DNA from: JBDRNO01 sp043811005
Lineage (GTDB): Bacteria; Bacteroidota; Bacteroidia; NORP154
DNA length: 7,488 nt
Assembly (NCBI GenBank): GCA_043811005.1
Contig: JBDRNO010000005.1
Span: 1 to 7,488 of the forward strand
Reading direction: 5' to 3'
Under the pieces are notes generated by a model. That model had not been told where the DNA came from and made no database searches. It saw nothing but the letters and a program-made list of their open reading frames with translations. This document shows positions 1 to 7,183 of this stretch, piece after piece. How positions within the stretch are numbered: the stretch's first letter is position 1; each line of letters opens with the position of its first letter. The position numbers and the translations under genes are program-made.

Positions 1-2
1 TT

Positions 3-1235
3 GACCAATTCTGGTACTGGGATGGAACACAATGGATAGAAGCAATCGGTCCTGCAGGGGCTGATGGCGCTACCGGACCTACTGGTGATCCTGGTGCTCC
101 CGGCGCTGATGGCGCTACCGGGCCTACCGGTGATCCTGGTGCCCCTGGTGCTCCCGGCGCTGATGGCGCTACAGGACCAACTGGCCCTGATGGACCTGTA
201 GGTTGCCTCTCCAACAATTACGTTATCAAATCAAACGGATCTTCTGCTTTATGTAGCCAGATCTATGACAATGGATCCTTGGTGGGTATCGGAACAACCT
301 CACTATCACATAAATTAACATTGCAAAATACTTCTGATGACGTTTTGAGATTGATCGGTCCTGACGGATTTGGTTCCGGCGCAAGATTGAATTTTGGCGA
401 TGCTGATTACGTTTACATTGAGGAAGATACTGATGATGATTTATATATTTATGCAAGCGATAGGATCGCTTTAATGGGCGACAATGTAGGTATTGGGACA
501 GCCAGTCCCGGCAATTTCCTTCATGTGCAGAAAACTTTTTCATTAGGTGGTGCATGGCAATGCCTTTTTGAAAACACATCGGCTGATGATGCTGCTGCTC
601 AATTCTATAATACCAGTGCTTCTAACGGAAGCAGGGTTTCAATGGGTGTAACCAATTATGACGGAACCGCTTTTGTAGCATCAGGAGTCATGGGATTAGC
701 CTTAAATTCAGGAACCGGAGGCACTGCTCTCGGTGTTTCCGGTGCTGCTAATACTTACGAAGGCACAGGAGTTGACGGTACCAGGTTTGACGATGGAGGA
801 GCTGATATAGGATTCGGAGGAATGTTCTTTAATGATCTTGGATATACAGGATGGCTTTTGGATATGTCTGATAAGCGAATTAAAAAGAATATACAAAATA
901 TGAGTGGAGCTCTTAATAAAATCATGAATTTAAATCCTGTTATCTATGAACATAGATTAGACGAATATCCTCTTATGGGATTAGCCAAAGGTATTCAATA
1001 TGGTTTTATTGCACAAGAATTGGACTTGATAATTCCTAATATCACTAAAGAAAAATTATTTAATACTAAAGGTGCAGCAAAACATCTACCTGATCAGCAA
1101 ATTAGATCTGATAGTTATAAGCTGTTTTATGCAATTGATTATTTATCTTTAATCCCAATATTAACCAAAGCCATGCAGGAACAGCAGGAGCAAATTGAAG
1201 AACTAAAACAAAGGATTGAAGTATTGGAAAAATAA
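3..1235 (+). CDS. Collagen-stalk fibre protein with S74 chaperone domain (5' partial)
   Basis: The frame is open from the first complete codon, so the N-terminus lies outside the window and 410 C-terminal residues are visible. Order: FWYWDGTQW (res. 3-11), a motif I recall ahead of collagen-like stretches in Bacteroidota; 17 Gly-X-Y triplets (res. 16-66); two VGIGT motifs (res. 94-98 and 162-166) typical of tail-fibre-like repeats; a C-terminal peptidase S74 intramolecular chaperone domain from about Ser289; and a Gln/Glu-rich terminal coiled coil (about res. 387-410). Ser289 and Lys294 match the Ser-Lys spacing of the endosialidase self-cleavage site, and GFIAQE (res. 334-339) is the family signature. 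Collagen stalks and S74 domains both act in homotrimers, so I infer a trimeric cell-surface fibre whose chaperone is cut off after folding. No T9SS sorting domain is visible. A prophage fibre is an alternative, but no phage genes are nearby. A TTG at 279 is internal, not the start. Confidence 0.88.
   Translation, partial: DQFWYWDGTQWIEAIGPAGADGATGPTGDPGAPGADGATGPTGDPGAPGAPGADGATGPTGPDGPVGCLSNNYVIKSNGSSALCSQIYDNGSLVGIGTTSLSHKLTLQNTSDDVLRLIGPDGFGSGARLNFGDADYVYIEEDTDDDLYIYASDRIALMGDNVGIGTASPGNFLHVQKTFSLGGAWQCLFENTSADDAAAQFYNTSASNGSRVSMGVTNYDGTAFVASGVMGLALNSGTGGTALGVSGAANTYEGTGVDGTRFDDGGADIGFGGMFFNDLGYTGWLLDMSDKRIKKNIQNMSGALNKIMNLNPVIYEHRLDEYPLMGLAKGIQYGFIAQELDLIIPNITKEKLFNTKGAAKHLPDQQIRSDSYKLFYAIDYLSLIPILTKAMQEQQEQIEELKQRIEVLEK
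57..191 (+). repeat. 45-bp tandem repeat encoding a collagen-like stalk
   Basis: The unit is 15 residues, GAD-GAT-GPT-GDP-GAP. Copy 1 is 57-101 and copy 2 is 102-146; an extra GAP triplet follows at 147-155, then a degenerate third copy from 156 in which GDP is replaced by GPD. The DNA copies are nearly identical in codon choice, which suggests recent expansion or slippage. Such arrays often vary in copy number between strains, which would change the stalk length without changing the frame because the unit is a multiple of 3. Confidence 0.85.
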
Positions 1236-1270
1236 ATAATTTATAAATATTATAATTAATAAACAAACTT

Positions 1271-1287
1271 TCCGATTACAAATCGGA
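1271..1287 (+). terminator. Small hairpin, possible weak terminator
   Basis: Arms TCCGATT and AATCGGA pair perfectly (7 bp) around the 3-nt loop ACA and are followed only by TTT. It lies 35 nt after the S74 gene stop and 34 nt before the adhesin start. The stem is short and the T-tract is weak, so termination may be leaky or absent. Nothing else is recognisable in the 86-nt AT-rich gap; I found no TAnnTTTG promoter box. Confidence 0.35.
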
Positions 1288-1321
1288 TTTACCTGAAATT
1301 TCAATTAAATTTTTTAACGTC

Positions 1322-4300
1322 ATGAGAAAAGTTAATTACAGATCAGCAAGACAAAGGAGCAATTTTTCACCAGACTACCGCCAGGCAGGATTAGTTCTCC
1401 TTATTTCCCTGTTTTCCTATCTCCTCATACCTTTTCAGATAAGAGCACAGGTTCTGACCAATGACGGTGCAACGATATTTTCTTCTACCGGTGCTGTGAT
1501 CTATGTGGACGGGGAGGTACTCAACAACCCTACCGGTATTTTTGATAATTCCGGCACTATTTATATTACCGGCGACTGGACCAATAATGGCGGCAATGCC
1601 GCTTTTACCCCTGCTAACGCAGGAATGGTGAACCTCTCAGGCGCTGTACAGAACATCCAGGGAAGTGATGTAACACAATTTAACAACCTCGAACTTTCCG
1701 GTACAGGCATCAAAACCCAAAATCTTGATGCGATTGTAGAGGACTCCCTCGTTCTGAACGATATGGAGCTCGCCACCGATAACTTTACCATGTTCGTTCA
1801 AAATGATGATCCTGCAATCATCACCCGGACCACCGGCTTTGTAAGCAGCCTGGGTATCGGCAGCTTGTCAAGGAACACTTTAAGTACGAATACATACCTT
1901 TTCCCTGTTGGCTCCAGCGTTGGCACACTGCGTTACCGACCTGCTGAGATCACTCCCAACTCAGCCCTGGCACATACCTTTACCGTGCGGATGGCAAACG
2001 TTGATGCAACCACCGAAGGATTTGACAGGAGTATCAATGATTCTACATTATGTATTATTAACCCCGATTTTTATCACAGGATTGACAGAACTGCTGGGGC
2101 AAACCCGGCTGACATAACTATCTATTTTGATAATGTACAGGACAACAACTATACCGATATTACCCACTGGCAAAATGTGCCCCAATGGGAAAATATAGCC
2201 CCGGTAAATTTGGTTAGCAATGTTTCACCCGCCCTGAGCTACCTCACCAAATCCGGCTGGAATGATTATTCATATACTCCTTTTGCCCTTGGTACTGCCT
2301 CACCGATAGTGACCTTAATCTCAAACGATACTGTAATATGCCAGGGAGATTCGGTTACGTTTACCGCTTCCGCTGGTTTTACCAATTATGACTTTTTCAA
2401 TAATTCAGTGGTTGTACAAAGCGGGGCTTCCGATACATATATCACCGGCATTCTTGCTACAGGAGACACGATCAGGGTAACCGCCACCGATGCCAGTTGC
2501 ACAGCATACAGTAATGAATTAATAATAATTGTAAGCTCACCTCCAGTTATTGACACAACTTCAATGCTAATAGATTCAAGCAGTTGCGATGTTGATGATG
2601 GTTCTATTACTCTAATTGCTGTCAGCAGCGGTATACCACCATATACTTATTTATGGGATGACGGGTCTTCAACAACTACTCTGGATCTGACAGGCGCACC
2701 GGCAGGTTCATATACACTTACAGTCACAGATGCCAACGGGTGTACTGATATCTCAGGACCTTATGTAATAAGTACCGTTTCAATTCCACCTGCTCCAACC
2801 GCATTCAGCGATGCAAATTATTGTGATGGAGATCCCGTTGCCGACCTTACAGCTACCGGCTCCAATATTGAATGGTTCGCTGATGCAGGGCTTGGGACAT
2901 CCCTCGGCACCGGTACTCCATTTACGCCTTCCCCTGTTGTTGGCATTAATGTTTACTATGTTACCCAAACTGTGAGCGGCTGTCAAAGTTCTTATGATTC
3001 AGTTATTATTGTAATTAATTCGCTGCCGGTTATAGATGTCTCTTTAATGGTCATTGATTCCAGCAGTTGCGGACAAAGTGACGGGTCTATTACCGGCATC
3101 ACGGTTTCAGGAACAGCTCCGTTCACCTATGATTGGTTTGACGGCTCTTCAACTGTTGGCACTTCTTTGGATCTGACAAATGTACCGGCAGGTTCATATA
3201 CACTGACCGTAACCGATTCAAACGGTTGTCAGGATGCGGTCGGTACTCTTAATATAAATGATGCCGGAGCTCCTTTTATAGATATTAGTTTAATGACTAT
3301 TGACTCAAGCCGATGTGATTCTGCTACCGGGGCAATTTATAACATTACTGTCAGTGGAGGCACTGCTCCCCTTACTTATGTGTGGGTAAATAGTATTCCA
3401 TCTGTTGTTGATACCTCTTTAGTCCTAACCGGTGTGGCTTGTGATTCTTATACCTTAACGGTCATTGGTGCCGATAGCTGTATGGCTTCATCAGGACCAT
3501 TTTCGGTACCCTGTTTCTCTACCCCCCCTGCTCCAACAGCATCCTCTCCCCCACCCTATTGCCAGGGAGATCCCGTTGCTGACCTGACAGCCACTGGTAC
3601 CGGCACAATATCATGGTACATGGATAATGGTTTAACCCCTCCCCCTGTCTTTACCGGAAGCCCGTTCGCAACGGGCGCCACATCAGACACCTCATTCTGG
3701 GTAACCGATACCAGGAACGGTTGCGAAAGTCCTGCAACACAAGTGGATATTATATTTACTCCAATACCACTACCACCTGTAGCAGGAGCAGATGCAACCT
3801 ATTGTGAAGGTCAAACTATAGTTGATCTGACTGCCACTGCCCAAAGTGGTGGCACCCTGACGTGGTATGATTCACTGTTGATTCAAGTTGGAACCGGAAC
3901 ATCCTATACACCTTCTTCAACAGCCGTAGGTACTTATACATATTATATAACTGAAACAGTGGGTACATGTGAAGGACTGCCGGATTCGGTTACCTTAACA
4001 ATCGAATCTGCTCCAACAGCATCTGTAACTGCATTCCCCGGTCAAAACATTTGCGAAGGCGATTCGGTTACATTAATTGCTACCGGGGGCGCTACTTATT
4101 TATGGACACCCGGCTCACTAACAAATGATACTATTACAGCCACTCCTCTTGTAAATACAACATATTCTGTAACCGTATCATCAGGAAACTGTTCTGATAC
4201 AGCGTCAGTAACGATAACGGTCGGTGTAGCTCCTGTCGTGATCATAACCGGAAACCTTGATGTTTGCCCGGGCGGTGCTTCACAATTAATAGCAACAGGT

Positions 4301-4990
4301 AACGGCAGTTTTGTATGGAATACAACCCCGCCCCAAACAAATGATACAATTGATGTAGTTACATTAACCGACTCTACTGTATATACCGTAGATGTAACTA
4401 ATTCATGCGGTACGGCAAGTGAATCAGTGATGGTGACATTCTATGACCTGCCCTCAGTTAGCATCGACCCTCCTGGTACGTCAATTGTCCAGTTTGGAAG
4501 TTCTATCTCACTATCCGGTTCCGGAGGTTCAAACATTGAAAATTATGAATGGTCATCAGACCCTTCCGGATTTTCATCTAATTACCAGGATGTTGATGTA
4601 TCCCCAACGGTAAACACTACTTATTACCTGACCGTTACCGATAATAACGGATGTACAAATATTGATACCGTAGATATAATTGTTGATGTAGCGAAAGGAT
4701 GTTTTATCCCCGACATATTTTCACCAAACGGTGACGGGCTGAATGATGTCCTATATGTTAGAGGAAAAGGGATTGACTGGTTACTCCTGATAATCTATGA
4801 CAGGTGGGGTGAGAAAATCTTCGAAACCGATTCATGGGAAGATATAGACAAGGGATGGGACGGTAAGCATAGAGGAAAAGAAATGACTCCCCAGGTTTTC
4901 GTATATTATCTTGAGGGTTACTATCTTGACGAGACCGTTCTGACAAATCAACACGGGGAAAATAAAGGGAATATAACATTAGTTAAATAA
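1322..4990 (+). CDS. T9SS type B-sorted modular adhesin with SprB and Ig/PKD-like repeats
   Basis: A 1222-residue secreted protein. Residues 1-42 form a signal peptide with a long basic n-region, hydrophobic core around 23-38 and probable cleavage at RA|QV. Residues 43-328 are Asn/Thr/Gly-rich and look beta-stranded. Ig/PKD-like modules with Cys-x-Gly-Asp type motifs lie at about 329-408, 485-569, 735-816, 817-898, 899-971, 972-1044 and 1045-1124. SprB-type repeats (IDSSxC...DGSIT...PAGSYTLTVTDxNGC) lie at about 409-484, 570-647 and 652-731. Residues 1126-1222 are the gliding-motility/CHU_C type B sorting domain: FIPDIFSPNGDGLNDV, then IYDRWGEKIFE, GWDGK and a terminal KGNITL. Family knowledge: such proteins cross the outer membrane through the T9SS and act at the cell surface in adhesion or gliding, as SprB does in Flavobacterium johnsoniae. 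The ATG at 1322 is chosen because it directly precedes the signal peptide. The two SprF-like genes downstream fit a role in its export. The ligand cannot be inferred. Confidence 0.9.
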   Translation: MRKVNYRSARQRSNFSPDYRQAGLVLLISLFSYLLIPFQIRAQVLTNDGATIFSSTGAVIYVDGEVLNNPTGIFDNSGTIYITGDWTNNGGNAAFTPANAGMVNLSGAVQNIQGSDVTQFNNLELSGTGIKTQNLDAIVEDSLVLNDMELATDNFTMFVQNDDPAIITRTTGFVSSLGIGSLSRNTLSTNTYLFPVGSSVGTLRYRPAEITPNSALAHTFTVRMANVDATTEGFDRSINDSTLCIINPDFYHRIDRTAGANPADITIYFDNVQDNNYTDITHWQNVPQWENIAPVNLVSNVSPALSYLTKSGWNDYSYTPFALGTASPIVTLISNDTVICQGDSVTFTASAGFTNYDFFNNSVVVQSGASDTYITGILATGDTIRVTATDASCTAYSNELIIIVSSPPVIDTTSMLIDSSSCDVDDGSITLIAVSSGIPPYTYLWDDGSSTTTLDLTGAPAGSYTLTVTDANGCTDISGPYVISTVSIPPAPTAFSDANYCDGDPVADLTATGSNIEWFADAGLGTSLGTGTPFTPSPVVGINVYYVTQTVSGCQSSYDSVIIVINSLPVIDVSLMVIDSSSCGQSDGSITGITVSGTAPFTYDWFDGSSTVGTSLDLTNVPAGSYTLTVTDSNGCQDAVGTLNINDAGAPFIDISLMTIDSSRCDSATGAIYNITVSGGTAPLTYVWVNSIPSVVDTSLVLTGVACDSYTLTVIGADSCMASSGPFSVPCFSTPPAPTASSPPPYCQGDPVADLTATGTGTISWYMDNGLTPPPVFTGSPFATGATSDTSFWVTDTRNGCESPATQVDIIFTPIPLPPVAGADATYCEGQTIVDLTATAQSGGTLTWYDSLLIQVGTGTSYTPSSTAVGTYTYYITETVGTCEGLPDSVTLTIESAPTASVTAFPGQNICEGDSVTLIATGGATYLWTPGSLTNDTITATPLVNTTYSVTVSSGNCSDTASVTITVGVAPVVIITGNLDVCPGGASQLIATGNGSFVWNTTPPQTNDTIDVVTLTDSTVYTVDVTNSCGTASESVMVTFYDLPSVSIDPPGTSIVQFGSSISLSGSGGSNIENYEWSSDPSGFSSNYQDVDVSPTVNTTYYLTVTDNNGCTNIDTVDIIVDVAKGCFIPDIFSPNGDGLNDVLYVRGKGIDWLLLIIYDRWGEKIFETDSWEDIDKGWDGKHRGKEMTPQVFVYYLEGYYLDETVLTNQHGENKGNITLVK
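2546..3769 (+). repeat. Duplicated SprB and Ig-like modules inside the adhesin
   Basis: SprB repeats at 2546-2773, 3029-3262 and 3275-3514 alternate with Ig-like modules at about 2774-3028 and 3524-3769. Similarity persists at the DNA level: a 21-nt stretch at 2698-2718 recurs exactly at 3184-3204 (encoding PAGSYT), and the start of the Ig-like module (GGAGATCCCGTTG) occurs near both 2829 and 3567. This points to duplication within the gene or to gene conversion. Module boundaries were set by eye from the recurring IDSSxC and CxGDPVADLTATG starts. Confidence 0.75.
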
Positions 4991-4993
4991 TGT

Positions 4994-5033
4994 ATGTATG
5001 TAGAGACGCGGTGCACCGCGTCTCTACATACAT
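4994..5033. repeat. Perfect 40-bp palindrome (REP-like)
   Basis: Two 20-nt arms are exact reverse complements with the centre between 5013 and 5014, so RNA would form a very stable stem with TGCA as tetraloop. It begins 3 nt after the adhesin stop and ends 21 nt before the first SprF-like ATG. The core GAGACGCG/CGCGTCTC is GC-rich in an AT-rich gap. No T-tract follows, so it is not a standard intrinsic terminator. From memory, GTAGAGACGCG-type palindromes recur in many genomes, which suggests a dispersed extragenic repeat. It may also limit or process transcripts between adhesin and partner genes. Confidence 0.85.
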
Positions 5034-5054
5034 TACAATAAAAACCATACCAAA

Positions 5055-6071
5055 ATGAAAAAAATTTCTGCAATCGGTGTAATCACATTAAATCTGTGTA
5101 ATCTGTGTTTTGGGCAGGATATTCATTTCTCACAGTTCTCTGCCTCACCATCAACATTAAACCCCGCTACAACAGCGGTCTTTAATGGGATGTTCAGGAT
5201 AACAGGCAATTATAAGGACCAGTGGAGAAGCATTGCATTTCCATATAAGACCCTCTCGGGCTCCTATGATATGCACATTTTCAGGGAGGTGATATCCAAG
5301 GGTTCCATTGGATTTGGCATATCCTTTGTAAGCGACAAGGCAGGGGATCTGAATTTTGGCACAACACAGGTCAATCTCTCTCTTGCTGCCAACAAATCAG
5401 TTGATAAGAATAATAACTTTTCCCTGGGCTTGCAAAGTGGTTTTGCCCAGCGAGGTGTTGACTATACCAATGAAGAATGGGACAGTCAATGGGATGCAGG
5501 CACATCTACGTTTGATGAATCTGGTCTCAAAGAAACCGGGATTACCAATAGCCTTTACTATGGCGATTTTGCCTGCGGGTTATTGTGGAACTATACGAGT
5601 AACCCCATAGATGCTCATTTAGGCGTTGCTCTTTTTCATCTGAACCGCCCCAATCAATCCCTCTATCAAGATCTCGAAAAATTGTATTCTAAAATGGTCT
5701 TTCATGGCGGCACTAAAATCAATGTAAAAAACATGAACGTTTCTTTTCTGCCACAGGTATTAGTTTTAGTTCAAGGCCCGTCACAGGAGGTAAACGCAGG
5801 AGCTTTAATAAAGTATCTGTTGCAGGAAGGGTCTAAATACACAGGTCAGATTGACGAAACAGCAGTTTATTTTGGCGGATGGTACCGCTTTTCCGATTCC
5901 TTTATAGTTAATTTCCGTTTCGATTATAAAAATTTTTCCGTTGGTGTCAGTTATGATATAAATATTTCACAATTGACCGCTGCATCATCCAGCCGGGGAG
6001 GATGTGAGTTCTCATTAATGTATACCCATCCCGTGAAAGCGATGAAACAAGTGAGACGGTCACTTATGTAA
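5055..6071 (+). CDS. PorP/SprF-family outer-membrane protein, copy 1
   Basis: 338 residues, the usual size for the family. A signal peptide (res. 1-20, MKK start, ending LCNLCFG|Q) is followed by the family opening QDIHFSQF, then SPSTLNPA and NYKDQWRS (about res. 51-58). The rest alternates as expected for a beta-barrel (for example YFGGWYRFSD, GVSYDI, EFSLMY) and has a short basic tail after the last likely strand. Family knowledge: PorP and SprF are outer-membrane proteins linked to the T9SS; SprF is needed for secretion of the type B substrate SprB. I infer that this protein serves the adhesin encoded 64 nt upstream. The start is fixed by the signal peptide and the A-rich leader before the ATG. 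The 40-bp palindrome in the leader could lower or uncouple its expression from the adhesin. I left the symbol blank because sprF itself cannot be told from other paralogues. Confidence 0.88.
   Translation: MKKISAIGVITLNLCNLCFGQDIHFSQFSASPSTLNPATTAVFNGMFRITGNYKDQWRSIAFPYKTLSGSYDMHIFREVISKGSIGFGISFVSDKAGDLNFGTTQVNLSLAANKSVDKNNNFSLGLQSGFAQRGVDYTNEEWDSQWDAGTSTFDESGLKETGITNSLYYGDFACGLLWNYTSNPIDAHLGVALFHLNRPNQSLYQDLEKLYSKMVFHGGTKINVKNMNVSFLPQVLVLVQGPSQEVNAGALIKYLLQEGSKYTGQIDETAVYFGGWYRFSDSFIVNFRFDYKNFSVGVSYDINISQLTAASSSRGGCEFSLMYTHPVKAMKQVRRSLM
5087..5128 (+). repeat. 42-nt block shared with copy 2, containing a tandem 9-mer
   Basis: This stretch is identical to 6185-6226 in the second SprF-like gene. 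It encodes the end of the signal peptide and the start of the mature protein (LNLCNLCFGQDIHF). Within it, AATCTGTGT occurs twice head to tail (5091-5108). It is the longest identical run I noticed between the two genes; the next is about 21 nt, covering GWYRFSD. Confidence 0.8.
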
Positions 6072-6122
6072 ATTTACGTATCGGAATTTCAATGTCTATG
6101 GCTTGATAATAACTAAAACAAA

Positions 6123-7181
6123 ATGAAAAAGATCACCGGAATCCTTGCCAGCCGAAGCGTCAGCGTAGGGTGGTGTGTAATGATATTAAATCTGTGTAAT
6201 CTGTGTTTTGGGCAGGATATTCATTTTTCCCAGTTCTCTTCTTCCCCTTCTACATTAAATCCCGCTTCAACCGGTATTATTAACGGGAATTTCAGAGCCG
6301 TTTGCAACTATAAGGATCAATGGAGAAGCTTTAACTTTCCCTATAAAACAATATCAGGTTCTTATGATATGCCTTTTTACAGAGATCTAATAACAGACGG
6401 CTCCTTAGGTGCCGGAATTTCTTTTATCAGCGACAAAGCCGGGGATCTGGATTTTGGAACTATTCAAGTCAACCTATCTGTTTCTGCCAATAAATCATTG
6501 GATAAGAACAATAATCTTTCCCTTGGTTTGCAAGGTGGATTCGCACAACGCAGCATTGCAAGTGACGGGGCAAAACAACACTGGAGCAATCAATATGACC
6601 CCGCTTCTACAGAAGGTTACGATCCAATTACTCCAAGCGGTGAAACAAATCCTATGGAAAACTTTTCCTATGGCGACTTTGCCACGGGTATTCTGTGGAA
6701 CTATACGGGTAACACGCTTAAAGCTCATGCCGGCATAGCCCTGTTCCACCTCAATAAACCCAAACAGTCTTTTTTTAGCACAAATGAAAAATTGTATTCT
6801 AAACTTGTCATACATGGCGGGTCTAAAATTGACATGAAAAATAGTAACGTTTCTTTTTTGCCCAGGATATTAATTTTAACACAGGGACCAACTCACGAAA
6901 TAAACCTCGGAGCATTGATCAAGTACAGGTTGCAGGAGAAATCCAAATATACCGGTGAGATTGATGAAATGGCTGTTTATTTTGGTGGATGGTACCGCTT
7001 TTCCGATGCATTCATCCTTAACGCAGGCTTGGATTTCAAAAACTTTGCCCTTGGTATCAGCTATGACGTTAATGTTTCGAAATTAAACGTTGCAACTGCC
7101 AGCCGGGGAGGGTTTGAGTTCTCCCTTATCTACATCCAGCCATTTGCCGCCAGCAGGAATACAGCATCTCCTCTGATGTAA
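6123..7181 (+). CDS. PorP/SprF-family outer-membrane protein, copy 2
   Basis: 352 residues, starting 51 nt after copy 1 in the same direction, so probably co-transcribed. It aligns with copy 1 over its full length. By eye the first 113 mature residues are about three quarters identical and the C-terminal half about 64 percent, with the most divergent stretch after FAQR (about res. 144-175, mature loop with ASTEGYDPITPSG). QDIHFSQF, TLNPA, NYKDQWRS and YFGGWYRFSD are all kept. The signal peptide is 10 residues longer than in copy 1 (inserted around LASRSVSVGW), leaving a less typical hydrophobic core before LCNLCFG|Q. An in-frame ATG at 6180 would leave only about 11 residues of signal and is unlikely. 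Role by family: outer-membrane partner for T9SS type B substrates. Divergence within an otherwise conserved frame suggests an old duplication with possible specialisation for another substrate, which is inference. Confidence 0.88.
   Translation: MKKITGILASRSVSVGWCVMILNLCNLCFGQDIHFSQFSSSPSTLNPASTGIINGNFRAVCNYKDQWRSFNFPYKTISGSYDMPFYRDLITDGSLGAGISFISDKAGDLDFGTIQVNLSVSANKSLDKNNNLSLGLQGGFAQRSIASDGAKQHWSNQYDPASTEGYDPITPSGETNPMENFSYGDFATGILWNYTGNTLKAHAGIALFHLNKPKQSFFSTNEKLYSKLVIHGGSKIDMKNSNVSFLPRILILTQGPTHEINLGALIKYRLQEKSKYTGEIDEMAVYFGGWYRFSDAFILNAGLDFKNFALGISYDVNVSKLNVATASRGGFEFSLIYIQPFAASRNTASPLM
6148..6173 (+). repeat. Imperfect dyad within the extra signal-peptide segment of copy 2
   Basis: CCAGCC at 6148-6153 faces GGGTGG at 6168-6173 with one mismatch. 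The interior, GAAGCG...CAGCGT, is partly complementary and also holds a direct AGCGT repeat (6156-6160 and 6162-6166). About 30 nt here are absent from copy 1. It could be a small palindromic element that landed in frame; the pairing is too imperfect to be sure. Confidence 0.4.
6185..6226 (+). repeat. 42-nt block shared with copy 1, containing a tandem 9-mer
   Basis: Identical to 5087-5128, with the AATCTGTGT pair at 6189-6206. Flanking sequence differs on both sides: the upstream part of the signal peptide is unrelated, and downstream the two genes diverge at ordinary silent and coding positions. Confidence 0.8.
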
Positions 7182-7183
7182 AG

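Noticed and set aside
226..579. Minus-strand ORF of 117 codons opposite the fibre gene
   Set aside because: It lies antisense to a well-supported reading frame with clear fibre motifs and has a basic, His/Arg-rich product with no recognisable domain. The shorter antisense frames at 708-896, 1561-1791, 2780-2986, 4758-4979 and 6495-6815 were dropped for the same reason.
279..1235. Fibre gene starting at the TTG at 279
   Set aside because: The same frame is open to the left window edge and encodes collagen-like triplets and conserved fibre sequence, so 279 is internal.
1908..2117. Plus-strand ORF in another frame within the adhesin, and similar ones at 5356-5610 and 6409-6738
   Set aside because: They overlap real genes fully, have no leader of their own, and their products resemble nothing I recognise. 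The pair at 5356 and 6409 are related only because the underlying paralogues are.
4994..5033. Reading the 40-bp palindrome as an intrinsic terminator
   Set aside because: It is followed by TACAATAAAA rather than a T-tract, and the genes downstream appear to belong to the same unit.
6064..6080. Short palindromes GTAAATTTAC and TACGTA around the stop of the first SprF-like gene
   Set aside because: They are short and AT-rich, include the stop codon, and are expected by chance in this composition.
6180..6182. Alternative ATG start for the second SprF-like gene
   Set aside because: It would leave only MILNLCNLCFG before the mature start, with no basic n-region. The ATG at 6123 has MKK and an A-rich leader like that of copy 1.
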